Of a stretch of 32,722 bases of DNA, positions 8,687 through 17,163 are shown piece by piece. A program made the translations under genes and the position numbers. Numbering within the stretch: position 1 is the first letter of the stretch; each line of letters starts with the position of its first letter. Under the pieces are notes generated by a model. The model made no database searches, was not told the origin of the DNA, and saw only the letters and a list, made by a program, of their open reading frames with translations. The stretch is from UBA2287 sp964479665 (lineage in GTDB: Bacteria; Bacteroidota; Bacteroidia; Bacteroidales; Tenuifilaceae), in NCBI GenBank assembly GCA_964479665.1, contig CAYZNN010000032.1:1-32722 (forward strand). The letters are read 5' to 3'.

Positions 8687-10540
8687 TCACAACAACCCCA
8701 ATCGTTTCAGCGTTTTTTGAGTTGGGATTCCGTTGCTATCGAATCCTCGGATGGAGTAGAATTTCCTGAGCATTTTATTTAGGGGTATGGGCCTTTTTTT
8801 GGTATCGCTCTTTCGAAAATCGTTCATCAATTTTTGTGGTAGCTTATCGTCCTTTATGCTAATCCCCTCGCGTGTATTCATGTAGCGCTCTAGCACATAA
8901 ATTCGCTCGCCTGCTTTAAGTATTTGGCTGTTACTTAGGCTAATTCCTGTTATAGCGCTCCACATGCGGGTGTATAAGCTGTAATCGATTAACCTTATGG
9001 CCACCGGATGAACATATTGCATTAGCAATGCTAATAAGGGTTTTGGAGTGTATTTCACCAATGGCGGTTCGAGCATGTAAGCAAACTGCGTAAATGTGCA
9101 TGTGTGCAGCGAATCGATAATCTCTTTCATATTCTGAAGAAATGCCACATATGCCGCTTTCCCTGTTACTTTATTGGGGTTTAGTAGATTGAATAGAACC
9201 TCCTGTGCAATGAGGTAGGCATTCAAATGGCAGCCACCCCTATTGGCCACCGAGTAGGAAAGGGCCTGCCCGAATGAGCCCCGCGAATCGTAAGCCGACA
9301 ACTCTAACCCCTTGGTTTGAATGGCAAAATCATCGCCTCCAAATTTTTGGCTTGCGCTGCGTGCGCCCTGCGCTAAGTCTTTTCCAATGCCATTTCCATA
9401 GGCTATGTCGTTAATGGCTTGTTCAACAGCCTGCGTATTGCCAAATTCTAAGTTGGTATCGATTAATCCTTTTTGCGTTGCCTCAATGGCCCACCCAATG
9501 GTGCCTCCCACCGAAATGGTGTCCATGCCCAGTTCGCCGCATAAATGGCCAAGTTTGGCCACAGCAACTGGGTCGAAAATACCGAGGTTGGAGCCAATGA
9601 GTCCAACAGTTTCGTACTCGGGAATAGCTATAATTTCGTCGTTAAACTTACCCTTGTGACCACACAGAATGGTGCAGGGCTTGCAGGTGTGAAATTTTGA
9701 ATGGAACGACTCCTTATAGTTTTCGCCCGTTAGCGACTGGTATTGGGGGTGCGAACCATCGGAGAAGTTGTTAACGGACAAAATATTTGCCTCGTTACAA
9801 GGTACCACATTGGCCGTTGTACCCAATTGCCGGTAGGCAACCGAAGTAGTTTTGTTCGAGTTTATTTGCTTTGTAGCAAGTTTTCGGGCCTTCTCGAATT
9901 CATCCTTATAAGTCGGTTCAATTTTGTACTCGCTACCTTTGGCAACGATTCCTTTAACGTTTTTCGACCCAAAAACTGCACCAATGCCCCCTCTACCCAA
10001 AAACCTGTGCCCCGATAGCACATTGGCAAAGCGAACCAGTTTTTCGCCAGCAGGCCCAATGGCCAATGCACCCCCTAAAGCGGCAAGTTCATCGTGCGCT
10101 TCGAACGATTTTTTACCCCATAGGTGCGCAGCATCGCGTACTTCAACCCCATTCGAGTCGATATAAATGTACGAGGGTTGCTTTGCTTTTCCCATTAAAA
10201 TTAATCCATCCCAACCCGATGTTTTCAGGCTCATTCCAAAAGGGCCACCGCACGAGGCCGATACCATAATACCGGTTAGGGGCGATTTGGTAACTGCCGA
10301 CCAACGACCCGAGCAAGGTGCGCCAGTACCCATGAAAACGCCTGGCATGATGGCTATTGCATTTTCCTCGGAAAGAGGATCAATTCCTACCTTCAGCCTG
10401 TCGTACAGTAACTTAAGTCCAAGCCCTTTGCTGCCTATGAATTCCTTGCGAAGTTCGGCCGATATTTTGATAACCTGTGTTTGCCCAGTTGAAAGGTTAA
10501 CCTCGAGAACCTTATTACTTGTGCCAATTATTGTTTGCAT
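8687..10540 (-). CDS. aor: tungsten-dependent aldehyde ferredoxin oxidoreductase
   Basis: AOR oxidises aldehydes to carboxylic acids and reduces ferredoxin, using a tungsten-bispterin cofactor and a [4Fe-4S] cluster. The cluster ligands are visible as C286, C289 and C293 in CKPCTILC and a single Cys at 481 in SLHTCTFTQF; spacing closely matches Pyrococcus furiosus AOR (288, 291, 295, 494). The N-terminal VLEVNLSTGQTQ segment and the GRGGIGAVFGSKNVKGIV segment are also typical. I chose ATG 10540 (MQTIIGTSNKV, 617 residues), preceded by an AAGG, 10 bases after the stop of the upstream SDR gene; a TTG start at 10570 would overlap that gene. The SDR gene is probably cotranscribed. Tungsten cofactor genes are not in the window. 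Confidence 0.95.
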   Translation of the reverse strand: MQTIIGTSNKVLEVNLSTGQTQVIKISAELRKEFIGSKGLGLKLLYDRLKVGIDPLSEENAIAIMPGVFMGTGAPCSGRWSAVTKSPLTGIMVSASCGGPFGMSLKTSGWDGLILMGKAKQPSYIYIDSNGVEVRDAAHLWGKKSFEAHDELAALGGALAIGPAGEKLVRFANVLSGHRFLGRGGIGAVFGSKNVKGIVAKGSEYKIEPTYKDEFEKARKLATKQINSNKTTSVAYRQLGTTANVVPCNEANILSVNNFSDGSHPQYQSLTGENYKESFHSKFHTCKPCTILCGHKGKFNDEIIAIPEYETVGLIGSNLGIFDPVAVAKLGHLCGELGMDTISVGGTIGWAIEATQKGLIDTNLEFGNTQAVEQAINDIAYGNGIGKDLAQGARSASQKFGGDDFAIQTKGLELSAYDSRGSFGQALSYSVANRGGCHLNAYLIAQEVLFNLLNPNKVTGKAAYVAFLQNMKEIIDSLHTCTFTQFAYMLEPPLVKYTPKPLLALLMQYVHPVAIRLIDYSLYTRMWSAITGISLSNSQILKAGERIYVLERYMNTREGISIKDDKLPQKLMNDFRKSDTKKRPIPLNKMLRKFYSIRGFDSNGIPTQKTLKRLGLL

Positions 10541-10550
10541 GCCTTGCGAG

Positions 10551-11354
10551 TTATTCTTTATGTCCCTCAAAATGCTCCATTGTTTTGTAAATTCCCATTA
10601 CATTGCCAATTAGCCAATCGAAAAGCCAAATGGGTAGAAGTCCCTGACCAAACCTTACAAACCTTACGCTCCATGGCATGCTCAGAAAAATTCGGGTTCG
10701 CTCAATGGCTCTTATAATCTTTTTAGCAACCCGTTCGGGTTTTAAAATGGGAACTATCGACTTAACCCCATCGAACATGCCAGTGTTAATGTAATAGGGG
10801 GTTACAGTTGTTACGCCAATGTTCAGTTTCAATTGCTGCATTTCAATTCGTAAACTGTCAGACCAGCCCGTAACCGCCCACTTACTAGCAACGTAAACCG
10901 ACATTTTCGGGTTCGAAATAAGCCCTGCCGATGAAGCAATATTGCATATATGTCCCATGTTTTGCTTCACCATGGCTGGTAAAAACTCGCTTGCAATGTA
11001 CATGGGGGCATTGGCGTTAATGTTCATTGTGCGAGCAATTTCGGTAGGTGTATGATCGGCAAAGTACTTTCCAACCACAATTCCCGCATTGTTTATAAGA
11101 ATATCAATTGTCCCTTCGGTTTCGAGTACTAGCTTGGCAGTCGATTTAACCTGCTCAATGTCCGAAACATCGACTTTATATCCTTTTAGGTAACCTATGT
11201 TCTGAAACTCGCCAACTGTTTCATTAATTTTCTCTTGGTTAATATCCCAAATTATCAGTTTGCCCCCTTTTTCGAGAACCAATTTCCCCATTATTTTCCC
11301 AATACCGGCTGCCCCTCCGGTTATTAGCACTTTTGTACCCTGCTGAATTTTCAT
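10551..11354 (-). CDS. short-chain dehydrogenase/reductase (SDR)
   Basis: This 267-residue classical SDR is an NAD(P)-dependent oxidoreductase. The cofactor motif TGGAAGIG is at residues 11-18, NNAG follows mid-protein, and the catalytic Ser and YVASK (Tyr, Lys) are present, with a hydrophobic C-terminal extension ending in a tryptophan-rich segment (IWLFDWLIG) that may touch the membrane. The acidic residue after the second strand (WDINQEK) suggests NAD(H) preference. It resembles retinol/long-chain alcohol-type SDRs, substrate unknown. Ten bases separate it from the aldehyde oxidoreductase start, so an alcohol-to-aldehyde-to-acid sequence is a reasonable inference. Confidence 0.9.
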   Translation of the reverse strand: MKIQQGTKVLITGGAAGIGKIMGKLVLEKGGKLIIWDINQEKINETVGEFQNIGYLKGYKVDVSDIEQVKSTAKLVLETEGTIDILINNAGIVVGKYFADHTPTEIARTMNINANAPMYIASEFLPAMVKQNMGHICNIASSAGLISNPKMSVYVASKWAVTGWSDSLRIEMQQLKLNIGVTTVTPYYINTGMFDGVKSIVPILKPERVAKKIIRAIERTRIFLSMPWSVRFVRFGQGLLPIWLFDWLIGNVMGIYKTMEHFEGHKE

Positions 11355-11436
11355 TTTGCAATAGATTTTTAATTCTTAGATTTTAACAACTCACAATTTA
11401 CAAAAATCAATGAATCATCAATGAACAACGAGAACC

Positions 11437-11495
11437 GACCCTTCTGGGGCCTCAGGGCAAGCAACTGACCCTTCGTGAGCTTTAAGCAAGCAACT
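11437..11495. repeat. two imperfect 29-30-base tandem repeats
   Basis: Two tandem units (11437-11466 and 11467-11495) both begin GACCCTTC and end GCAAGCAACT, with different middles. A third partial unit begins GACAACTT. They fill the spacer between the TlpA-like gene and the SDR gene and encode nothing evident. Confidence 0.7.
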
Positions 11496-11521
11496 GACAA
11501 CTTATAACCTTCAACTAACCA

Positions 11522-12985
11522 TCATTCCCCCAGCAATCGGTCTATATCCTTTAAAAGTTCATCATTTACCTCAGTTCGAGGCTTTGCAATGTGTCCATCT
11601 CTGTCGATTAAAACGTAGGCTGGAATTGAAAAGGCCATATATGGTTCAACCTCATTGCGGCTCGCATTGTCCATTGCAAGACAGTGCACTCCCGGAAAGG
11701 GTTTTCCGCTTAAAAACGTAATTGCCAAATTGCCTTTGCCCTCAATAAAATTGCGCCACTCCGCAGCGCTGTTGCGTTCCATTGCCACATAAATAAACTC
11801 TACATCCTTATTGCGAAAGGTTTGCTGCATTTTCAAATGCTTTTGGGTTGCATCAAGGCAAGGGCCGCACCAAGTTGCCCAAAAGGCAAGAAAAATAACC
11901 CTCCCTTTATAATCGGATAGCTGCACATTATTACCACTGCTGCTTATAAGCGAAAAATTGGGGGCCATTTCGCCGGGCTTTAGCTTGGAAACCCGACTGC
12001 GCCAGTTCGAAAGAAACTTATTTAAAGTTGAAACCCCAACGTTACACGAATACAGGCTATCGAACTGTTCGATAGTACTAAAAAACGAGGACGAGTAAAG
12101 AAATTGCGAAGTTTGCGAAGTTATCGATGCGAGAGCAGCCTTTTGAACCGTTCCGCTTAACTGTTCATTGGCCAATTTAATGTAACTTTCGTAGGAATGA
12201 TTGCCTACTGAATTGGGGTTAAGCCTATTGAGCGTAATACTCATCCATAATTCGGCCAGCTGCGAGTATGCAGGAAGAAACCAGTACTCTTTATAGGTTT
12301 CGAGAACCGTTTTGCCATCAGCTAAGCCATTATTACTGTATAACGATGCATTGAAATGCCAGTTGGAGTTAAACTCTTGATATTGAATGGCCCTTGCCAT
12401 ATGTACTGCCAATTTCAGGTCGATTTCGGCCTTAATAAAATTAACAGCATATTCGGTTGGACTGTGAAGTTGAGCAATTGAGTCGAGTTGCTCCACCAGA
12501 CTTGTGCGGTATTCATTTATAAGGGTAGAAAAATTCACGAATGGCTGATTAAAAATATCGGGATTTCTAAATCTCTTGACGAGAAGCGTTCGTGCATGAA
12601 TAAGCAGATTGTTTACCGATGCATTGTTACCTTCAAAGGTAAGGTCGAGCGAGTTGAAATGCGAAAGAGTGACTGATAAATGTTTGGCACCTTGGGTAAT
12701 AATAGGAAAGGTAGTAACAAATTCGCTTCTATTATCTACAAAATAAAGAGCACCAACACTTTTCTGAAATTTTAAATTGAAATTACCCAAACTATCGGTA
12801 ATTACAGAATCGGTTGGCAATCCGATCAGATTATTACGAAAAACGCTATCGGCACTATATAAATAAAGCATTTGATTGGCGTAGCCATGAATAGTACCCG
12901 TTAATTTAATGGGCTGCTCCTTTTTGCAGGAAACAGCTATTAATAATGAAATCGAAAGGATGATTATTGGTTTCCTTGCTATCAT
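11522..12985 (-). CDS. TlpA-like thioredoxin-fold lipoprotein with N-terminal DUF4369-like domain
   Basis: This 487-residue protein is predicted to be anchored to a membrane as a lipoprotein (lipobox IAVSC, Cys20). The N-terminal part (LTGTIHGYANQMLYLY onward) resembles the DUF4369 beta domain common in Bacteroidota, the middle is helical and unassigned, and residues about 335-487 form an AhpC/TSA-TlpA domain with the redox pair WCGPC at 372-376. Such proteins reduce or isomerise disulfides outside the cytoplasm. It is probably a single-gene unit: the 167-base spacer to the SDR gene contains only the small repeats, and rsmI on the other side is 59 bases away with no shared function. Confidence 0.9.
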   Translation of the reverse strand: MIARKPIIILSISLLIAVSCKKEQPIKLTGTIHGYANQMLYLYSADSVFRNNLIGLPTDSVITDSLGNFNLKFQKSVGALYFVDNRSEFVTTFPIITQGAKHLSVTLSHFNSLDLTFEGNNASVNNLLIHARTLLVKRFRNPDIFNQPFVNFSTLINEYRTSLVEQLDSIAQLHSPTEYAVNFIKAEIDLKLAVHMARAIQYQEFNSNWHFNASLYSNNGLADGKTVLETYKEYWFLPAYSQLAELWMSITLNRLNPNSVGNHSYESYIKLANEQLSGTVQKAALASITSQTSQFLYSSSFFSTIEQFDSLYSCNVGVSTLNKFLSNWRSRVSKLKPGEMAPNFSLISSSGNNVQLSDYKGRVIFLAFWATWCGPCLDATQKHLKMQQTFRNKDVEFIYVAMERNSAAEWRNFIEGKGNLAITFLSGKPFPGVHCLAMDNASRNEVEPYMAFSIPAYVLIDRDGHIAKPRTEVNDELLKDIDRLLGE

Positions 12986-13044
12986 GCCAATAATAAATAG
13001 ATCTTCATTATATAGTAACTGAAGGATTGAATTGGGAAACTTAA

Positions 13045-13758
13045 CTACTCCAAACCCTCTTCATCCTCAGCGCTTAACCCTTTTATCGAGCTAAAACCTT
13101 CAACCACAACAACAACTTCACCTTTTACGGTTCTCTTACTAAAGACACCAATAAGTTCAATCAAAGTACCACGCTGGGTTTCCTCAAAGAGTTTGGATAG
13201 TTCGCGCGATACGCTGGCCCTTCGATTGTCACCCATTGCTTCGGCCAGCTGTTCGAGTAGTTTCACCAGCCGGAATGGCGATTCGTAAAAAACAATGGTT
13301 CGCGCCTCGTTGGCGAGTGCTGCTATTCGTTTGGTTCGCCCCTTTTTTTGGGGTAAAAAACCCTCGAACAGAAAACGGTCGCACGGAAGTCCGCTAACCA
13401 CCAGTGCAGGAATGAATGCTGTTGCTCCCGGAAGGCATTCTACCTCGAGTTGCTGCTCAATGCAAGTTCTAACCAGAAGAAATCCTGGGTCGGAGATGCC
13501 TGGTGTTCCGGCATCGGAAATGAGCGCAACATTTTGTCCTGCAGCTATCCGTTCTGCAACCGTTTCAACGGTTTTGTGCTCGTTAAATTTATGGTGCGAC
13601 CAGAGCGGAACCCGAATATTGAAATGCTTCAGGAGTGCACCGCTGGTGCGGGTATCCTCGCATAGAATGATGGATGCCTCCTTTAATACCTTTAGTGCTC
13701 GAAGGGTCATATCATCGAGGTTACCAATTGGAGTGGGTACTATATACAATTTTCCCAT
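13045..13758 (-). CDS. rsmI: 16S rRNA (cytidine1402-2'-O)-methyltransferase RsmI
   Basis: RsmI methylates the ribose of C1402 in the 16S rRNA decoding centre. The tetrapyrrole-methylase fold is clear from the start (MGKLYIVPTPIGNLDDMTLRAL), CEDTRTSGALL, and the SAM-site segment ALISDAGTPGISDPGFLLV. At 237 residues it is near the short end of the family's range. It follows the conserved hypothetical gene by 5 bases, so the two are cotranscribed, and tdk is divergent just beyond, an arrangement I recall as common in Bacteroidales. Confidence 0.96.
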   Translation of the reverse strand: MGKLYIVPTPIGNLDDMTLRALKVLKEASIILCEDTRTSGALLKHFNIRVPLWSHHKFNEHKTVETVAERIAAGQNVALISDAGTPGISDPGFLLVRTCIEQQLEVECLPGATAFIPALVVSGLPCDRFLFEGFLPQKKGRTKRIAALANEARTIVFYESPFRLVKLLEQLAEAMGDNRRASVSRELSKLFEETQRGTLIELIGVFSKRTVKGEVVVVVEGFSSIKGLSAEDEEGLE

Positions 13759-13763
13759 GGCTG

Positions 13764-14525
13764 TTAATTTGCCAAAAGCTTGCGTCTAACCAGTTCCAAA
13801 AGTCGATTGGCGGCATCATTATTTTCGTCCCAATGAAAATTTTCCTGAACAAAAATGAGTGCGTCGTTTATATCGGTAAATTCGTTTAGCTTTTTAATTG
13901 TTGTACTGTATAGTTCAGCGTTGCCATTGAATAGTTCCTTTGTATAAAGAAACTTATCGTTAATACCAATGGCCTTGGTAAGGTCGCTAATAGGCTTGTT
14001 CTGCATTTTAGAGGCAACATCCTTTTTAGGTGTCCCAATGGTTTCATTTCTATATTTTCGGCTATCCTTAAATTTGTCGGCCAGAATTTCGCCCTGAACA
14101 AGGATATGTGTTTCTATAGTTGAAGATTGGTGGCTCAGGGTTGAATCACTAGACTTAGGATTTGAAACAGCCTTTTCTACCTTTTCAGCAATAGGTTTCT
14201 CCTCAGAACTTATAATTGGTTCTGTTTTTACTTCCTGCTTTACCGACTCCGACCTCATGGTAACAACAATGGGCTCCTGTTTTATGGTTTCAATTTTCTC
14301 GGTGCGTGTTTTCTTTTCCTCCTGAAAACTTTCATTAGCGATTTCAACCGGAGGCGTTTTAACCGGCCTTTCGAACGTCAGTTCGTCATATACCCTACGA
14401 AGTTTTTCGAGAATTAAGTCGCGGTCGATTGACGAAAGGTTTCCCTTTTCAAGAGCAACACCCATTAACTGTTGTGCCTCAGTTATTCGTTGGTGAGCAT
14501 TCTTTAGTGTTGTCAAATTATCCAT
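13764..14525 (-). CDS. conserved protein of unknown function in the rsmI operon
   Basis: I do not recognise a named family. The 253-residue protein (from ATG 14525, preferred over an ATG four codons upstream because the charged helix MDNLTTLKNAHQRI begins here) has three parts. Residues 1-55 are helical, 56-150 are a Lys/Glu/Ser/Thr-rich low-complexity linker, and about 175-253 form a helical domain containing LTKAIGINDKFLYTKELFNG and ALIFVQENFHW. No signal peptide or membrane segment is seen. The link to rsmI suggests a cytoplasmic role, but function cannot be assigned from sequence. Confidence 0.8.
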   Translation of the reverse strand: MDNLTTLKNAHQRITEAQQLMGVALEKGNLSSIDRDLILEKLRRVYDELTFERPVKTPPVEIANESFQEEKKTRTEKIETIKQEPIVVTMRSESVKQEVKTEPIISSEEKPIAEKVEKAVSNPKSSDSTLSHQSSTIETHILVQGEILADKFKDSRKYRNETIGTPKKDVASKMQNKPISDLTKAIGINDKFLYTKELFNGNAELYSTTIKKLNEFTDINDALIFVQENFHWDENNDAANRLLELVRRKLLAN

Positions 14526-14545
14526 AGTTATCAACATTTCAGCTT

Positions 14546-14553
14546 CAAAAATA
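14546..14553 (-). promoter_or_regulatory. -7 box for the unknown gene-rsmI operon
   Basis: TATTTTTG on the minus strand matches TAnnTTTG, 20 bases before ATG 14525. The 78-base divergent spacer also holds the tdk box, so the two promoters are nearly back to back. Confidence 0.4.
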
Positions 14554-14563
14554 AGTTTTTACA

Positions 14564-14571
14564 TACTTTTG
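14564..14571 (+). promoter_or_regulatory. -7 box of tdk promoter
   Basis: TACTTTTG matches TAnnTTTG, 32 bases before the tdk ATG. No clean TTG is found at the expected -33 position. Confidence 0.4.
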
Positions 14572-14603
14572 TAAAGCTAACGAAGATAATTCTTTTTATT
14601 GCA

Positions 14604-15203
14604 ATGCATTTTCTAGAAAATTCTATTGGGGGTCCAAATCGACGCGGATGGATTGAGGTCATTTGCGGGTCGATGTTCTCAGGTAAAACCGAGGAGCTTA
14701 TCCGACGCCTTAAGCGCGCCAAATTTGCTAAGCAGAATGTGGAGATTTTTAAACCCCAAATCGACACTCGCTACTCCGAAGAGGATGTTGTGTCGCACGA
14801 TGCCAATGCCATTCGCTGTACTCCAGTTACATCGTCGGGTAACATTCTGCTCATGTCGTCGCAGGTAGATGTTATTGGGATTGATGAAGCCCAATTTTTC
14901 GATAATAATTTGGCTGAGGTATGTAACAAGTTGGCCGATATGGGTATACGCGTAATTGTTGCGGGCCTCGATATGGATTTCAGGGGGAATCCATTTGGCC
15001 CTATGCCCCATATAATGGCATGCGCCGAGTACGTAACAAAGGTTCATGCCATTTGCGTAAAGTGTGGAAATTTAGCTCAGTACTCGCATCGTACCATCCA
15101 GGTCGATAAACTGGTGGTGCTTGGTGAAACCGAATCGTACGAACCCCTTTGCAGGGGCTGCTACAACGAGGTTATGGGCAAATCTTTAGTTAACAAAAAG
15201 TAA
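14604..15203 (+). CDS. tdk: thymidine kinase
   Basis: Thymidine kinase phosphorylates thymidine with ATP for dTTP salvage. The 199-residue protein has the P-loop GSMFSGKT at residues 22-29, the DEAQFF segment, the lasso-region motif GLDMDFRGNPFG, and zinc-binding Cys pairs (CVKCG and CRGCY). All features fit the bacterial type II enzyme and the length is normal. It is divergent from the rsmI operon and its stop lies two bases from the convergent hydG stop. Confidence 0.97.
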   Translation: MHFLENSIGGPNRRGWIEVICGSMFSGKTEELIRRLKRAKFAKQNVEIFKPQIDTRYSEEDVVSHDANAIRCTPVTSSGNILLMSSQVDVIGIDEAQFFDNNLAEVCNKLADMGIRVIVAGLDMDFRGNPFGPMPHIMACAEYVTKVHAICVKCGNLAQYSHRTIQVDKLVVLGETESYEPLCRGCYNEVMGKSLVNKK

Positions 15204-15205
15204 TA

Positions 15206-16633
15206 CTAGTAGTATAAGTCCCTTTCGCCCCTTTTTATTCGTTCAATTCTACGCCTAATCTCCTCGGGGGTTCCGTGTCCATCGAGTTCGTTTAGGGTTT
15301 TATCAATTAGTTTCCACCCTTTTTCTTGCACTTCAGGCGTTGCATAGTCAATTAAATACTCTGTTAGGGTAAGGAGTGCATTGGGAGTACAGAATCGTTT
15401 TATAAAACCTGGAACCGAAAACTCCATGAAATGTTCTCCAGTCCGGCCCAATCGGTAGCATGCTGTACAGAACGAAGGAATGTAGTTGTTGGCAACCAAT
15501 TCATCAATTACTTCTCCCAACGAACGATTGTCGTTTATTAGAAACTGTTCGCGTGTAAGGTTTTGGGTTTCGTTTTTCGATTGAGCATACGAACCCAATT
15601 CGATTTTTGTACCCCCATCGATTTGCGACACTCCAAATTGCAGCACGTGCTTACGAACGGAAACCGATTCGCGAGCAGTAAGAATCATGCCAGTGTATGG
15701 AACTGCCAAGCGAAGTATGGCCACCAATTTAACAAAGTCGTTGTCGGAAACTAAATAATCGTCGGTTACATTAATTGAAGAGGCAGACTGAATTCGTGGG
15801 AACGAGATGGTGTGGGGCCCCACGTTGTAACAGGCTTCCAGATGGTTGGTATGTCTTACAAGCGAAAGTACTTCAAAGCGCCAGTCGTAAAGTCCGAATA
15901 ATACACCAATACCAACATCATCTAATCCTGCCTCCTGCGCTCTGTCGAGCGAGGTTAACCGCCATTCATAGTCGCGTTTTTTACCCCCCAAATGGTACTT
16001 TGCGTATGCTTCGGGATGGTAAGTTTCCTGAAAAATCTGGTAGGTTCCAATACCTGCTTCTTTAACTACTTTGAAACCTTCTATGTCCATGGGTGCTGCA
16101 TTAATATTCACCCTTCGAATTTCACCATTACCTTTCTTAACTCCATAAACTAACCGAGTGGTGTGTGCAATATATTCGGGGGAGTAGCGCGGGTGTTCGC
16201 CAAAAACCAGAATCAAACGCTTTTGGCCATTATCCTCAAGGGCTTCAACTTCCTGCACAATTTCATTGTCGGAAAGCGTGGTGCGTATTGCTTCCTTGTT
16301 CGATGCCCTGAAACCGCAGTATGCACAATTGTTGGTGCAACTATTGCCAATGTACAAAGGGGCAAACAGAACGATTCGGTTTCCATAAACCTGTTCTTTT
16401 AGGGTACGTGCCCCCCGAAGGATTTCTTCTACCAAATTGGGGTCGGTTGTATTTACTAGTACTGCAGTTTCTTCAAGATTCAACCGATTTTTGGCTAACG
16501 CTTTAGCAATTATTTGCTTAACTCGCTCCTGGGTGGGTTGGGCTTTGTTTATGAAGTCCCAAATTTCATCAACATCAATGAATGGCTTCATAGGCTCATC
16601 GGCCAACCGATACTTTTCTGGTGAAAATTTCAT
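15206..16633 (-). CDS. hydG: [FeFe]-hydrogenase maturase HydG (radical SAM tyrosine lyase)
   Basis: HydG cleaves tyrosine to p-cresol and makes the CO and CN ligands of the hydrogenase H-cluster. The radical-SAM cluster motif is C99-x3-C103-x2-C106 (SCTNNCAYC). The C-terminal auxiliary cluster, unique to HydG among ThiH-like proteins, is seen as SFCTACYRLGRTGEHFMEF with a third Cys 22 residues later in RFCTPN (Cx2Cx22C). The 475-residue length is standard. It lies 12 bases after the TM1266-type regulator gene, so they share a transcript. Neither HydF nor the hydrogenase itself is in the window. Confidence 0.97.
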   Translation of the reverse strand: MKFSPEKYRLADEPMKPFIDVDEIWDFINKAQPTQERVKQIIAKALAKNRLNLEETAVLVNTTDPNLVEEILRGARTLKEQVYGNRIVLFAPLYIGNSCTNNCAYCGFRASNKEAIRTTLSDNEIVQEVEALEDNGQKRLILVFGEHPRYSPEYIAHTTRLVYGVKKGNGEIRRVNINAAPMDIEGFKVVKEAGIGTYQIFQETYHPEAYAKYHLGGKKRDYEWRLTSLDRAQEAGLDDVGIGVLFGLYDWRFEVLSLVRHTNHLEACYNVGPHTISFPRIQSASSINVTDDYLVSDNDFVKLVAILRLAVPYTGMILTARESVSVRKHVLQFGVSQIDGGTKIELGSYAQSKNETQNLTREQFLINDNRSLGEVIDELVANNYIPSFCTACYRLGRTGEHFMEFSVPGFIKRFCTPNALLTLTEYLIDYATPEVQEKGWKLIDKTLNELDGHGTPEEIRRRIERIKRGERDLYY

Positions 16634-16645
16634 GGCATTTTTCCT

Positions 16646-16933
16646 TTAAATGTTCTTTAAATCTGCCGGTGATTCGGAATTTAAAGGGTTGCCCTTCATC
16701 ATCATCGATTTCACCTGAACCCCCTCCAACTTTCCAATTGGCCCAGTTAGCGCTCCAATCTCATCGGAGTTACCCTGTAAAACCAAGGAAATAATACTTA
16801 CTCCTCTGTCGATTAAAGGAATACCCTGACGGCCAATAATAACATCGGCATGTGCGGTGAGAATCTGATTGAGTTTATTCACGCTCTCCTTGTTTTCAAC
16901 TAGAATGAGCGCTGCTCCGAGTCGCCTTTCCAT
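16646..16933 (-). CDS. TM1266-type iron-only hydrogenase system regulator
   Basis: This 95-residue protein belongs to the small family named after TM1266, a ferredoxin-like ACT/NikR-C-type fold found beside hydrogenase maturases. The start MERRLGAALILVENK, the middle ADVIIGRQGIPLIDRGVSIISLVLQG and the segment GALTGPIGKLEGVQVKSM are characteristic. It has no DNA-binding domain, so it may act by sensing a ligand or binding a partner. A good Shine-Dalgarno (AGAGGAG, 9 bases before ATG) marks the start. It is the first gene of the hydG operon. Confidence 0.93.
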   Translation of the reverse strand: MERRLGAALILVENKESVNKLNQILTAHADVIIGRQGIPLIDRGVSIISLVLQGNSDEIGALTGPIGKLEGVQVKSMMMKGNPLNSESPADLKNI

Positions 16934-17037
16934 TAGATTAATCTCCTCTGGATTAGTTTTTGTAGTTATGGGTCCTTAGCATTGATAAGTCGCTGCTTCA
17001 GACAATGAGATACGTTTGTTATACGAAAAACAATGAG

Positions 17038-17045
17038 CAAAGATA
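17038..17045 (-). promoter_or_regulatory. -7 box of the regulator-hydG operon
   Basis: TATCTTTG on the minus strand matches TAnnTTTG. It would give a leader of about 100 bases, long for this genome. An AGATTAATCT palindrome (16935-16944) overlaps the region between the Shine-Dalgarno and the start codon. Confidence 0.4.
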
Positions 17046-17135
17046 CAGCTTACAACAATACAATGGAAGGGTTACGAGTTTTTTATTTATATTTTCAAAA
17101 AGCTAAGTCTTTTATAGCAGTTGAAAAAATATGGC

Positions 17136-17143
17136 TAATTTTG
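17136..17143 (+). promoter_or_regulatory. -7 box of outer-membrane protein-nadE unit
   Basis: TAATTTTG matches TAnnTTTG, 20 bases before the start codon at 17164. The upstream element is not clear. Confidence 0.4.
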
Positions 17144-17163
17144 TTTCATAAAACCTACTCACT

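Noticed and set aside
10541..10570. Longer aldehyde oxidoreductase start at a TTG.
   Set aside because: It overlaps the SDR gene, adds residues not seen in the family, and the ATG at 10540 has an AAGG and cluster spacing close to the P. furiosus enzyme.
9405..10613. Several open frames on the plus strand opposite aor and the SDR gene.
   Set aside because: They follow the codon pattern of the real minus-strand genes and contain no recognisable domain.
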